Made by a program: the position numbers and the translations under genes | The notes under the pieces: generated by a model | Database searches by the model: none | Told to the model about the DNA's origin: nothing | Seen by the model: the letters and a program-made list of their open reading frames with translations, nothing else | Part shown: positions 55,301-63,292 of the stretch, one piece after another | Layout of the letters: every line of letters begins with the position of its first letter | How positions within the stretch are numbered: the first letter of the stretch is position 1 | DNA from: Pythium myriotylum | Lineage: Eukaryota > Oomycota > Peronosporomycetes > Pythiales > Pythiaceae | Reading direction: 5' to 3' | Assembly (NCBI GenBank): GCA_023091665.1 | Contig: JALJCQ010000020.1 | Span: 1-64,000, forward strand | Length of the DNA: 64,000 nucleotides

Positions 55301-56360
55301 CAACGCGAGCTACTACTTCCACTTTTGGGCGGCGGGGCGCTGGCTCGCCGTGCGTCTCGACTGGCTCTCGGTCGTGATCATCCTCGTGGTCTCGCTCTAC
55401 GTCGTGGCGTCCAAGGGCTCGATCGCGCCGATCGCCGCGGGTCTCTCGATCACGTACTCGCTGCAGCTCACGTCCAACGTCCAGTGGTGCGTGCGTGCGA
55501 TGGACATGACGGACAACGCAATGACGAGCGTCGAGCGCCTCCTTGCGTTCCGCGACGTGCCGACCGAGGACGCCGGCGAGCGCTGCACGCCCATCAACGC
55601 GGCGGCGTGGCCGTCGACGGGCGCCATCAAGTTCGGCAAGCTCTGCCTCAAGTACCGTCCGGAGCTGCCGCTCGTGCTGCGCGGCGTCGAGATGGAGATC
55701 CGCGGCGGCGAGAAAGTGGGTATCTGTGGGCGCACGGGCGCCGGCAAGTCGTCGCTCATGATCGCGCTCTTCCGCATCTGCGAGTTCGAGAGCGGCACGG
55801 TGTGGATCGACGGCCTCGACATCTCGCAGCTCAAGCTCCAGGAGCTGCGCCGCTCGCTGGCCATCATCCCGCAGGACCCAGTGCTCTACAGCGGCTCGCT
55901 GCGCGACAACCTCGATCCGTTCGGCGAGTTCTCGGACGACGCGATCTGGCGCGTGCTCGAGCAGGTGCATCTCGCCGATCCCGTGGCCAAGTGGGGCGCC
56001 GGGCTCGACTTTGTCGTGTCAGAGCGCGGCGACAACTTGTCGGTCGGTCAGCGACAGCTACTTTGCATCGGCCGCGCGCTGCTCAAGGACAGCAAGATCG
56101 TCGTACTGGACGAAGCCACCGCAAACGTCGACTCGACCACGGACGCGCTCATCCAGACCACCATCAAAGAAACCTTCGTGGACAAAACCGTACTCATTAT
56201 TGCTCATCGTATCAACACAATCCTCCACTGCAACAAGATCGCCGTCATGGATGCAGGCCAGGTGGCTGAATTCGGCTCGCCCGCCGAGCTCCTCAGCCAG
56301 CCCGACTCCATCTTCGCGTCGCTCGCCAATCGATCCACGCAGCAGTCAACGGAAAACTAG
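52347..56360 (+). CDS. ABC transporter, ABCC/MRP subfamily
   Basis: A 1337-residue full transporter, intronless, with the order TMD1-NBD1-TMD2-NBD2. NBD1: Walker A GTVGSGKTS (about 494), signature LSGGQKARV (about 585), Walker B DILVLDDPLSAVD. NBD2: Walker A GRTGAGKSS (about 1128), signature LSVGQRQLLC (about 1230), Walker B KIVVLDEATANVD. In NBD1 the Walker B residue after Asp is Asp not Glu, the usual ABCC asymmetry, while NBD2 keeps Glu. There is no N-terminal TMD0, so it is a short MRP (MRP4-like). It likely exports organic anions or glutathione conjugates across the plasma or vacuolar membrane. It sits alone between two inverted arms. Confidence 0.96.
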   Translation: MSKRDDSDATAFVALPPTPKRDSQAPPATPFAQQQNPLASASLLSVVATHWLQPLISLGAVKPLEKSDLWRVCEQDACDALEKRFNYWYYEHAPSTPTLATRIFSRFGLALLQTFRRDIAVIFANYLVYLTAMVLQPFLTQAILNFLNGRDNVFNVSSGYVLVVMMTAVSFIGVTCLNYGVFLLSRIGANMRSVVMNAVYQKALRLSSAARQSYSTGEIMTLMSVDTERIFSANLSGPWLIIAPLAFILTVVLVGAVFDVVAALSGAALIVAVITSSVRLAKKIGVAQSNLLRVVEERVKVTSEALQGIRVMKFYAWEESLAHRVEKIRSLEVQLYRRFHFLSIINSTSLFLTPVLLGAIVLGVYVWRKGTMTVTDAFTLIAMANISRLAVNLFPQAIATGSQARIAFGRIDVYLESPELSAPALEDGSTKDRKGSILVRNATFAWSDASSSSVPDIVVMKENNEVVDAPKTQTAFTLEGVNVEIEAGSLVMIVGTVGSGKTSLLSAILGEMARTSGSCDVHGEISYVSQEAWIRNSTVKDNILFETEFNSERYERVLEATQLALDLHALPNGDQTEIGERGINLSGGQKARVAIARAMYRREYDILVLDDPLSAVDPHVAHAIFDHCIVGLAEDKTRLLVLNSHYDLLAHADKILVVQHGRVVGDGAYRDIIAQFPELDVHKQELDSLEHDIIDEHEDAAAEVVKSHAAAHAAAVAVERKSIKEIEVDAEPESVKRGGAKLVQEEDRVKGKVSSSTYRSYFDETGFNGIAVVTMLITIYATAQGLRIAADYWQGYWAKQMPRKGVDPYYSDKFYVSWYFTFIASCTVLTYARGFLMIEMCMRSAKNIHDELFRRVLSAPVNRYFDITPVGRILNRFSNDLDQVDANLPQQYQGLVESLASFVGCLVVCAFASVWIAVSYIPMLFIFVVTGLYFKRSSREIKRLEGITRTPVFNLFGETLNGLATIRAFKMQDAFVRINKRVVDDNASYYFHFWAAGRWLAVRLDWLSVVIILVVSLYVVASKGSIAPIAAGLSITYSLQLTSNVQWCVRAMDMTDNAMTSVERLLAFRDVPTEDAGERCTPINAAAWPSTGAIKFGKLCLKYRPELPLVLRGVEMEIRGGEKVGICGRTGAGKSSLMIALFRICEFESGTVWIDGLDISQLKLQELRRSLAIIPQDPVLYSGSLRDNLDPFGEFSDDAIWRVLEQVHLADPVAKWGAGLDFVVSERGDNLSVGQRQLLCIGRALLKDSKIVVLDEATANVDSTTDALIQTTIKETFVDKTVLIIAHRINTILHCNKIAVMDAGQVAEFGSPAELLSQPDSIFASLANRSTQQSTEN

Positions 56361-56662
56361 ATTCACATGAAGTTTCATGCTGACGTAATAAAGTAATAAG
56401 GACATGACCGTCGTCGCGTTTTGCCAGTGAGGGTTAGACAGAAATATAGCATAAATCGCACCGTCTCAGGCCACCTCCCGTGATGGGCTTGTGCGACGAC
56501 AGTGCACCCAAGAGAAAACCAAGATCGTTCCATCAAACAGAGAAAAACGTTTGGGCCCCAGTTTCTCACACAAGAACAGAGACTCCATCGAGTCTCCAAC
56601 GTGGGCTTCTGAACCCACTTGTTCCCTCAAGTCCTGAACGACTCTGTTTCTTCGCAAGAACC

Positions 56663-56679
56663 TCATTTTCGTATTTCCC
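56663..56679 (+). promoter_or_regulatory. Initiator-like element of right ankyrin gene
   Basis: TCATTTTCGTATTTCCC, 10 nt before the ATG at 56689. Two mismatches to TCAYTYYNCAWTTTNYY. Confidence 0.5.
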
Positions 56680-56688
56680 GAGCGAGCG

Positions 56689-58776
56689 ATGGCTTCTCTG
56701 CAGCAAACGTCAGCGCTCGCTGTGCTCACGGACCGCATGTTGATCCAGTATGTCCTCAGCTTCCTCCCGGGCCTACCGCACGTGCTGCTCACCTTCGAGC
56801 AAGAAGCCTATGCATCGCTGCCCGAGCATGAAAAGAACGATTTGCGGTCTAGAGGCCGCTACTCTGCTGAAGGACTGTGGCTTCGCCACGCGTTGATGAC
56901 AAAGCGATTCCAAGTCGACGAGATGCTCTTTCGGTTTCGGCGCCAGCGATACTACGCCAGCCTCCCGATGTTCTCCGTGGCTCGTATCCTGGAGCAGATC
57001 TGCTTGGTGGGCACCACCGACCATCTACTGGCGCTCACTCGTCATGCAGACTTTCCTTCGATCTGGCCTTCCGATCTGATGAGTCAATTCGCAAAATCGT
57101 TTTCCCTCACGATGGAATTCAAGATCGATACTCAGCGCTTGAAAGAGCAGGTTGGAATCGTATACTGGCTCACCGAATACCATCCCGAGGTATGCCACGT
57201 CAAGATACCTCTAAGCGGGAGCCGTCTCTGTGATACACGACTCCAAGAACTCCTGGCGGCATTTCTCCGTTCTGGCGTGATAATCATCGATGAGACAGCG
57301 AACGGAATCTCGCTGCCAGTCGCCAAGCTCATCGCCTCTATTTGCCCAGACCAAGTAAATGCAGCGATGGTGAATGTCTGTGCTCGCCAGAGCCAACTCG
57401 ATGTTCTTGAATGGCTGCACCATCACCCGCAGTTCACTGACGCGGGAATCTTCACGACCAGCGCAATGGATGACGCTGCGGCTTGGGGGATGCTGCAGGT
57501 TATCCGGTTCTTGCACGCCAGTCGCGCGGAAGGCTGCACCACAGCGGCGATGGATAATGCAGCGGCATCCGGATGTTTGGAGACCGTCCGGTTCCTGCAC
57601 GAAAACCGTCGAGAAGGATGTACCAGACGAGCGATGGAAAACGCGATTGTCCACAACCATGTGCACATTGCTCGCTACCTGCTGGGGCAAGGTCTGAATT
57701 TGTCCGAACAAATTTACTCGCGGCCGCTAAATGAAGCCGGTGTTTTCGTGCGCAACTATTTGGAGCGACACAGCTTTCCAGAAGCTTCTCGTGAAGCAGC
57801 AATTTACGAGACTGTGAAGCAAGGAAAACTGGAGGACCTCATGAGGCTGCATCTGAGTTGCAGCCCTCAATTGTGTGCGTGGATGCTGCGAGCTGCAATT
57901 CAGTCCAACCGAGCCGCCATTGCTCGTCATCTGATTGAACACTGCGCAATTGCGCGCGAGAGCCTCGGAGCCGACATGCTCGGTCTCGCTCTCGCTCTCG
58001 ATCGTGAAGACACAATTGACACCGGCTTTGTGGCGTTCTTGGTCGCCAACTGCACAGGAAACTTTCGAACCAAGGACGCACGACTATTGGAGTTCGCCGT
58101 TCGTCGAGAATCTTTGGACGTGTTGAAACTGCTGGTCGATGCTGGAGTTCCATGCTCGCCACAGGTTCTATCCCTCGCGATAGCACGTCATTCCGACGCT
58201 CAAATGATCGAGTATCTTATTGAGACGTTCCCCAATTGCATCATCTCGTCAACGTTGTTTGACGCTTGGTACGGTGGGTACGAGCGCATCTTCGTGCAAC
58301 TACACGAGCGATTTCCCAACCTTTGTGATAGATTTTTCAAGCTAACGAGCTTCCACTTCCGATGTTCGTCTTGGGCCATGCTCAAGTACATGCATCAGCA
58401 CTGTCGCCACGGCAAGACCACTGATCGGAGCCTGGACGAGGCGTGGAGATTCGCAAGCGTAGATGGGATTCTCTTCCTTTGCTTAGCTGACCCATCGCCT
58501 GCTGTTAGTCGCAGCCTTGAACGAGCAGCGAGGGCACACAAACTCCGCGTCTTCAGTGTACTCCAGCAGTTCGCACCTGCCATGTTCAGCACCGACGCCG
58601 ACAAGCCGTGGTGCTATCAGTTGCGACTGCTCCGCCAGCGCGTGGAGGCAGCCTCACTCTCTGTGGACGAAGTCGAGACGGCGCTTGCACTGCTGGGCTG
58701 CCAACGACCCGGAGATCTGAAGACGCCTGATCCATCCACCGACTTTTTTACCATGCTTCCTACATGCGATGCGTAA
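56689..58776 (+). CDS. Ankyrin-type repeat protein, cassette 2 right
   Basis: 695 residues, identical to the product of 48701-50788; even the other reading frames agree, so the DNA is virtually identical over the whole gene. It points away from the ABC transporter, as does its twin. Domain layout as in the left copy: shared helical N-terminal module, degenerate ankyrin repeats from about residue 235, conserved C-terminal tail. Confidence 0.87.
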   Translation: MASLQQTSALAVLTDRMLIQYVLSFLPGLPHVLLTFEQEAYASLPEHEKNDLRSRGRYSAEGLWLRHALMTKRFQVDEMLFRFRRQRYYASLPMFSVARILEQICLVGTTDHLLALTRHADFPSIWPSDLMSQFAKSFSLTMEFKIDTQRLKEQVGIVYWLTEYHPEVCHVKIPLSGSRLCDTRLQELLAAFLRSGVIIIDETANGISLPVAKLIASICPDQVNAAMVNVCARQSQLDVLEWLHHHPQFTDAGIFTTSAMDDAAAWGMLQVIRFLHASRAEGCTTAAMDNAAASGCLETVRFLHENRREGCTRRAMENAIVHNHVHIARYLLGQGLNLSEQIYSRPLNEAGVFVRNYLERHSFPEASREAAIYETVKQGKLEDLMRLHLSCSPQLCAWMLRAAIQSNRAAIARHLIEHCAIARESLGADMLGLALALDREDTIDTGFVAFLVANCTGNFRTKDARLLEFAVRRESLDVLKLLVDAGVPCSPQVLSLAIARHSDAQMIEYLIETFPNCIISSTLFDAWYGGYERIFVQLHERFPNLCDRFFKLTSFHFRCSSWAMLKYMHQHCRHGKTTDRSLDEAWRFASVDGILFLCLADPSPAVSRSLERAARAHKLRVFSVLQQFAPAMFSTDADKPWCYQLRLLRQRVEAASLSVDEVETALALLGCQRPGDLKTPDPSTDFFTMLPTCDA

Positions 58777-59929
58777 GTAAATACGACAGGCGAACTCCCC
58801 ATGTTTAGTGGTTGAATGTTCTAGTACCACCACTTCAGGGAGCACGAGAGAGTTGTCTGGGCGATTCCCCGAGGCGACAAGTAGCGGCAAATATCTGCAT
58901 GCTTCATCTGCTTCATGATTTCAATGCGCCGTAATTGAATGTTTCAAGGTTGTTTCTCCGGATCGTGGATGAGGACCGATCGTGGAAGTCGCTCTCCGCC
59001 ACCAACAATGATTAGTTTAGAAATAGCCTTCTGAAGATTATTGACACATGGGAATCCACGAGTTCAAACGCGCTGCAATAGATACTGGGTGTGCAAGGGA
59101 TCCCACAGGAGCACGCCCATGGCCCCAGTGTCCAGTGGCTCTATTCGAACTGGAATCCTTGAACTCGGGCACGTGGAGTGGAAACCACTAGCTAATGCGC
59201 ACGATGGGATCAGGCGCCAGAACGAATTTTCCGTTGAAGAAGCTTCGGAACGAAGCCTTGATTGGCAATACGCTATTCCTTACTAGGATGGCCTTGTACT
59301 GTACATCGAAGCACCGTAAGACTGAGGATTGCCGACGGATGAAGCTCGAGTGCTTAGAACAGAAAGGATGGGACAGGTACCCGTATTTTTGAGAACAGCC
59401 GTGTCTGTTCTCAATCCACAGACGAACGTCCCATCCCCTTCAATCAAAACCCGCCATTCCGCCGTTCCTGAGCCACAGAGTTACGGTGGCGAAAGATACG
59501 CTTGTGTAAGAGACTGGGCATCAGCATCGCATCCACAGAATTCGCCTTGACCGACCCACGAGTTGCATAGATAACCAGTCTATTTCAACACAAACAGATC
59601 TACCGCTCGACACTGGCACGACACTGGCTGGGAGATGAGTGCTGAGGGGACGAGCAGCTAAAACCTGATAACAAACAGGAATCCGTCGACGTGAATGCGC
59701 ATTGTCGTCTCGTGTTCAGAGACATCGGAGACGCGATGAGAGAAAAAAGGGATGCCAACAGATACCAACTTAAACCTATCTACATCTCACAGAACACTTC
59801 GCATACCGGCGCCTCTATTGAGTGCTTCGGGAAGGCGCTACCCTGAGAGCCGAGAGAGCTCATTCGTCTCGCATCAACAGAGAAGTGGAGTAGGCTGGTA
59901 ACTCTGGACGGAGTGATAAAGTCTATCGA
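58777..59929. other. Right-arm spacer between ankyrin gene and LINE
   Basis: No supportable gene. It mirrors 47551-48700. Divergence from the left arm begins at about 59455 and increases outward. Confidence 0.5.
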
Positions 59930-60480
59930 CCCGGCGGAGCAGGGTCGGTCGTGATCAACCTTGACCGGACGAAGAACACCCCAACAGTCCTGTGGAGTGC
60001 GGCGACGCGCCTCTCAGCGGCTTCAACAACGAACACCTGTGCAGAATACACCGGCCTGATCACCGGGCTCCAAGCCGCTAAAGAACCACTGGACTGGTCT
60101 TTACATTATCGGCGCCAGTGAACTGATTCTACGGCAACTACGTGACCATCGTCTGCCCAAGAACCCCACCCTTCTGTCCCTGTACCGTCAAGCGAGAACT
60201 CTAGCGGATCAGCTCGACGTACGAGAATGGAATCACCACCTTCGAGCGCACAACCGCATGGCAAACTCGCTCCCCAACCTCGCGGGGAGGACAACAATAC
60301 CCACGTCTTCCATCCAACAAGCAGGCCGGGACACACCGACCTGCCCCAGCTCATCGCCTCCGACCTCCATCCCTGGCTTCTCCGCCAGGTTGACCCCTGA
60401 ACGGCCGACCATAGCACTGCGAGCTGATAGCTATTAGAGTACGTAAATCGAAACTCAATAGACTCCACCTTCTCTCTCTC
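59930..60480 (+). mobile_element. 5-prime-truncated LINE fragment with 15-bp TSD
   Basis: A 551-bp insertion is flanked by GATAAAGTCTATCGA on both sides (59915-59929 and 60481-60495). It starts inside the RNase H domain (GGAGSVVINLDRTKNTP, then LILRQLRDHRLPKNPT and WNHHLRAHNRMANS), with frame breaks, and ends in a 3-prime UTR and a CT-rich tail. Truncation at the 5-prime end plus a long duplication is the mark of target-primed reverse transcription. The left arm has the empty site. Confidence 0.88.
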
Positions 60481-60810
60481 GATAAAGTCTATCGAGTTGA
60501 AGTAGTGAATCTTGATAGGTAGGCCGATCGCTAACCTCTGAGCCGTCATCCACACCCATTCCACCCATTGACACTCTCCAACAGCCGCTGGAATGTGTAT
60601 CTTCTCGGCGCTTCTTACTTGCGTGCTGGTTGATAGTCCGAGCTGAACGACATGGGAAGCTGCGCCGTGCTTAGCCTGTCCTTAGTCTGGGGCCACCTGC
60701 ATTTGCAACAAGTGTCGATCTGGAGATGACTGAGGCCTCTTGGTGATCAAGTCGACTTGCAGACGTACGCAGTGCCCACGTACTGATCAGCTCCTTTCGT
60801 CTAGTGGTGA

Positions 60811-60827
60811 TCATTCTTCAATTGTCT
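60811..60827 (+). promoter_or_regulatory. Oomycete initiator plus flanking element
   Basis: TCATTCTTCAATTGTCT fits TCAYTYYNCAWTTTNYY with one mismatch, with its start 55 nt before the peptide ATG. Confidence 0.72.
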
Positions 60828-60865
60828 CGCGACTGCAAGGACCAGGCCGACTTCATCAAAAAACT

Positions 60866-61036
60866 ATGAAGGTGTTCAGTCTCCTGCTCGCTGCTGTCTG
60901 TGCCTCGCTCGCCATCGCTTTTAACTCGCATGACCCGGACCTCAATCCCAATGACTATCTTGGGTGCTTGAAGCATTGTCACCAACAATATGGCGATTCA
61001 GGCAGCGCGTACGACGCTTGTGCCAAGGAGTGTTAA
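60866..61036 (+). CDS. Small secreted Cys-rich peptide (CX3CX13CX3C)
   Basis: A 56-residue precursor, twin of 46994-47164 with 5 substitutions: two in the signal peptide (MKVFSLLLAAVCASLAIA), two at the mature N-terminus and one N/D in the loop. The core DPDLNPNDYLGCLKHCHQQY and all four Cys are unchanged. A well-matched oomycete initiator lies upstream. Two copies that keep the Cys frame while neighbouring non-coding DNA drifts suggest a selected, secreted product. The function is unknown; antimicrobial, inhibitor or effector roles are only possibilities. Confidence 0.78.
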   Translation: MKVFSLLLAAVCASLAIAFNSHDPDLNPNDYLGCLKHCHQQYGDSGSAYDACAKEC

Positions 61037-61227
61037 GAGGCCTGTCAGCAGGGGTGTACTTGCCCCATTTGCAACATCGCCGTGGCTGTTATGGTCTCTG
61101 GTTCTGAAGAAGTCGAAAGGTTTAAATCAATGGAGATCATTTTGCGTTGACTGGCAGTGTTATCTACTTGCATTCAATTAATCCCTGACCGCTTATGATA
61201 ATGGTGTCGTTTTTGAGACACGGCTTA

Positions 61228-61282
61228 CGAATTCGCGTCAAAGAGGTGAGCAACGGTTGCTCACCTCTTTGACGCGAATTCG
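61228..61282. repeat. Perfect 27-bp palindrome with one-base centre
   Basis: Arms 61228-61254 and 61256-61282 are exact complements (CGAATTCGCGTCAAAGAGGT and on). The right arm runs into the hAT remnant, so it may mark an inverted-duplication breakpoint at the end of that fragment. Confidence 0.92.
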
Positions 61283-61900
61283 ATCAAGGGCACGCTGCTT
61301 AAGTGCCTCCTTCAGTTGCTCAGGGCTACGGCGTCTATTCTGTGCAGGTGACGGCAAGGCCACTGTCGCAGCACGCTTCTTCGTGGTGCTCTTCTACGTG
61401 GTCCTTCACGGCGAGGTTAAAGCGGTGCGCAGCGCATCCGATCATGGGGACTCCAATGCGCTTGGAGATGGCGCGGTTGGTTTCCATGTTGTCACAAGTC
61501 CTCTAGCTTGAGGGCGTACTGCGTCAAGATCATGTCTAGGAACGTGATGTGCTCGGCGGCGGTCATGCTGGCCTCGTCAACGAAGGTGGAAAGCGCCAGA
61601 AAACGACTGCCTGCTGACACGCCGGGGCGCGGAGTGTTCAATATGCGCGGTGGGAGAGCTGCTTTAGTGACCTTGAAGTGAAAATGGCTCACCTTCTTAG
61701 TAGTGACACCGAAAGAAGCCAAATATGCCATCGGGAGATGCCACTACCGACGACTCCAGATCCATGCAGAGGCAGAACTTCGAGTACACATGCTTCGTGG
61801 CACATACAAGCCACACGAGGCGTTTCACAGCTTATTCTCCCGCTCCCTTTTCGACCAGGTTCTCTGCAACATCCGCTTCAGAGACGAAATTTGGCTCTAA
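61283..61900 (-). pseudogene. hAT-type transposase remnant
   Basis: On the minus strand, pieces in shifting frames read LVCATKHVYSKF, LESSVVASPDGIFGF, FLALSTFVDEASMTAAEHIT, then DNMETNRAISKRIGV and MIGCAAHRFNLAVKD. The last, a GCxxHRxNLAV box after a DN motif, is a hallmark of hAT-family transposases. Frameshifts and stops break it, and both ends are missing. Confidence 0.65.
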
Positions 61901-62356
61901 AACTGACCCATTCAATACCATAGGTATATTGCCAGGGGCGAACAATCAATTATTGTCTCGGACAATATTCACAATATTTCAATAACAATACTTTTTTGGA
62001 GAGCCCTGTGAGCAACCCAACGTTATGCTCGCGTCTGGAGCCCAGCTTGCGCCTTTAACTCGATCTGCATGCAGTAAAATTAAATCGCCTCTGTCTGGTG
62101 GTTTTTGATCCATGAGCTTCAGGATTAATTCCAGGCTCTGATAGCATCCCACCATATCTTTTTACGTCAATCTTTTGTTCTTCAAATGCCGTGGATTGCC
62201 TGGGAAGCTCTGGATATTGACATTCGCAGCAGTTGGAAGTATGCCTTCCAGGCCAAAACGGGATCAGCTCATGTTATCGATGAAGTTAGTTTTTTGTATG
62301 TTCATATAGTAGGTCACGTTTTTGACTGACGTCACCAGAAAGTATCCATATATTGG
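61901..62356. other. No supportable gene
   Basis: AT-rich stretch between transposon remnants; nothing recognisable on either strand. Confidence 0.4.
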
Positions 62357-62413
62357 CAACCAAACCAAAACTCTTCTCATTCGATTCTTGCACGGTATGA
62401 TAGATTATGATGA

Positions 62414-63059
62414 TGATGAAGATGAAGTCTATTGAGCGCAATAAATGTACCCTAATAGCTGGAGCTCAGTGCGTGTAAGTCGGAGGCGAGGAGCTGGGGG
62501 AGGTCTGTGGGGCAGTCCCTGCCGGTGGGGTGGCGGACAAGGCTCGTTGAGTGAGCTTCCGTCGCATGAGTGGCCAGTGCTTTGGCCATCGCGTTGTGTG
62601 CCGTTACCTGGTGGTGCCACCGGTGAACGCCGACTTGGTCAGCTAGGCACCGAGCCTTGTGGTAGAGCGGCCGCAGACTCGCGTTCCCAGGTGGCCTGTA
62701 CGCACGAAGCTGCTGGAGGAGGAGCGCGTTGTCTCCCATGACAGTGAGGTCGTGCTATTCATGATCAACCGCCGCTTGTAGGCCCGCGAGGAGTCCGTGG
62801 TACGCAGCTTGGCTGTGAGTGATGGCGGGGTCCGGTAGGGACACAGCTACACTCCATAGTATCGTCGAAGTGGTGCCCTCCGTTGCAAGGTCGACGAGGA
62901 CAGCCCCGGCTCCACCAGGCCCTAGATTGTTGCGGGTAGTGCCCGCAAAGAAGAGCACGCGTACCGGAGATCGGACGGGGAGCTGGCAGTCGTGAAGTTC
63001 GTGAGCCTCATCGAGCAGACCATGGTATTTGGCAAGAAGACTAGATGCAAACTCTGGTG
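62414..63059 (-). mobile_element. 5-prime-truncated LINE fragment with 19-bp TSD
   Basis: A 646-bp minus-strand insertion is flanked by GGTATGATAGATTATGATG (62395-62413 and 63060-63078). It encodes the RNase H end of a non-LTR element: VRVLFFAGTTRNNLGPGGAG, then MGDNALLLQQLRAYRPPGN and WHHQVTAHNAMAKALA. It ends at about 62414 in a 3-prime UTR and GATGAT-type repeat. It belongs to the same family as 59930-60480. It landed inside a pre-existing palindrome. Confidence 0.85.
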
Positions 63060-63060
63060 G

Positions 63061-63113
63061 GTATGATAGATTATGATGTAGATATTGCACATCTACATCA
63101 TAATCTATCATAC
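63061..63113. repeat. Perfect 23-bp hairpin at the LINE insertion site
   Basis: Arms 63061-63083 and 63091-63113 are exact complements around ATTGCAC. Before the LINE insertion the palindrome was longer: 62360-62413 is the inverted complement of about 63096-63148 with one or two mismatches. Confidence 0.9.
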
Positions 63114-63208
63114 CGTGCAAGAATCGAATCAGAAGAGTTTTGGTTTGGGATTCGTGAAACTCTGGATGTGAATATCCAGCGAATTCGAGTGACGCACCCA
63201 AGTTCACT

Positions 63209-63292
63209 GGGTTGACCGCTGATAATCGAGTATAGCACTACACCCTGATTGCTATTAGATGACGTAAATCACGACTCAATAGACTTCATCTC
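63209..63292 (+). mobile_element. LINE 3-prime-end fragment
   Basis: This short stretch (GGTTGACC ... CTATTAGATGACGTAAATC ... CTCAATAGACTTCATCT) aligns with the 3-prime UTR and tail of the LINE at 59930-60480. No coding sequence and no clear target duplication. Confidence 0.55.

Larger units (their letters stand above)
56449..61182. repeat. Right arm of the large inverted repeat (cassette 2)
   Basis: Inverted copy of 46855-51028. It is 566 bp longer because of one LINE insertion with its target duplication (59930-60495). Inner 3 kb is near-identical to the left arm; the outer 1.2 kb is more diverged. Confidence 0.92.

Noticed and set aside
46855..61182. Large inverted repeat as pure assembly artefact
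   Set aside because: Outer parts differ by substitutions and by a LINE with its own target duplication, so the arms are real separate copies. The inner identical 3 kb still deserves long-read confirmation.
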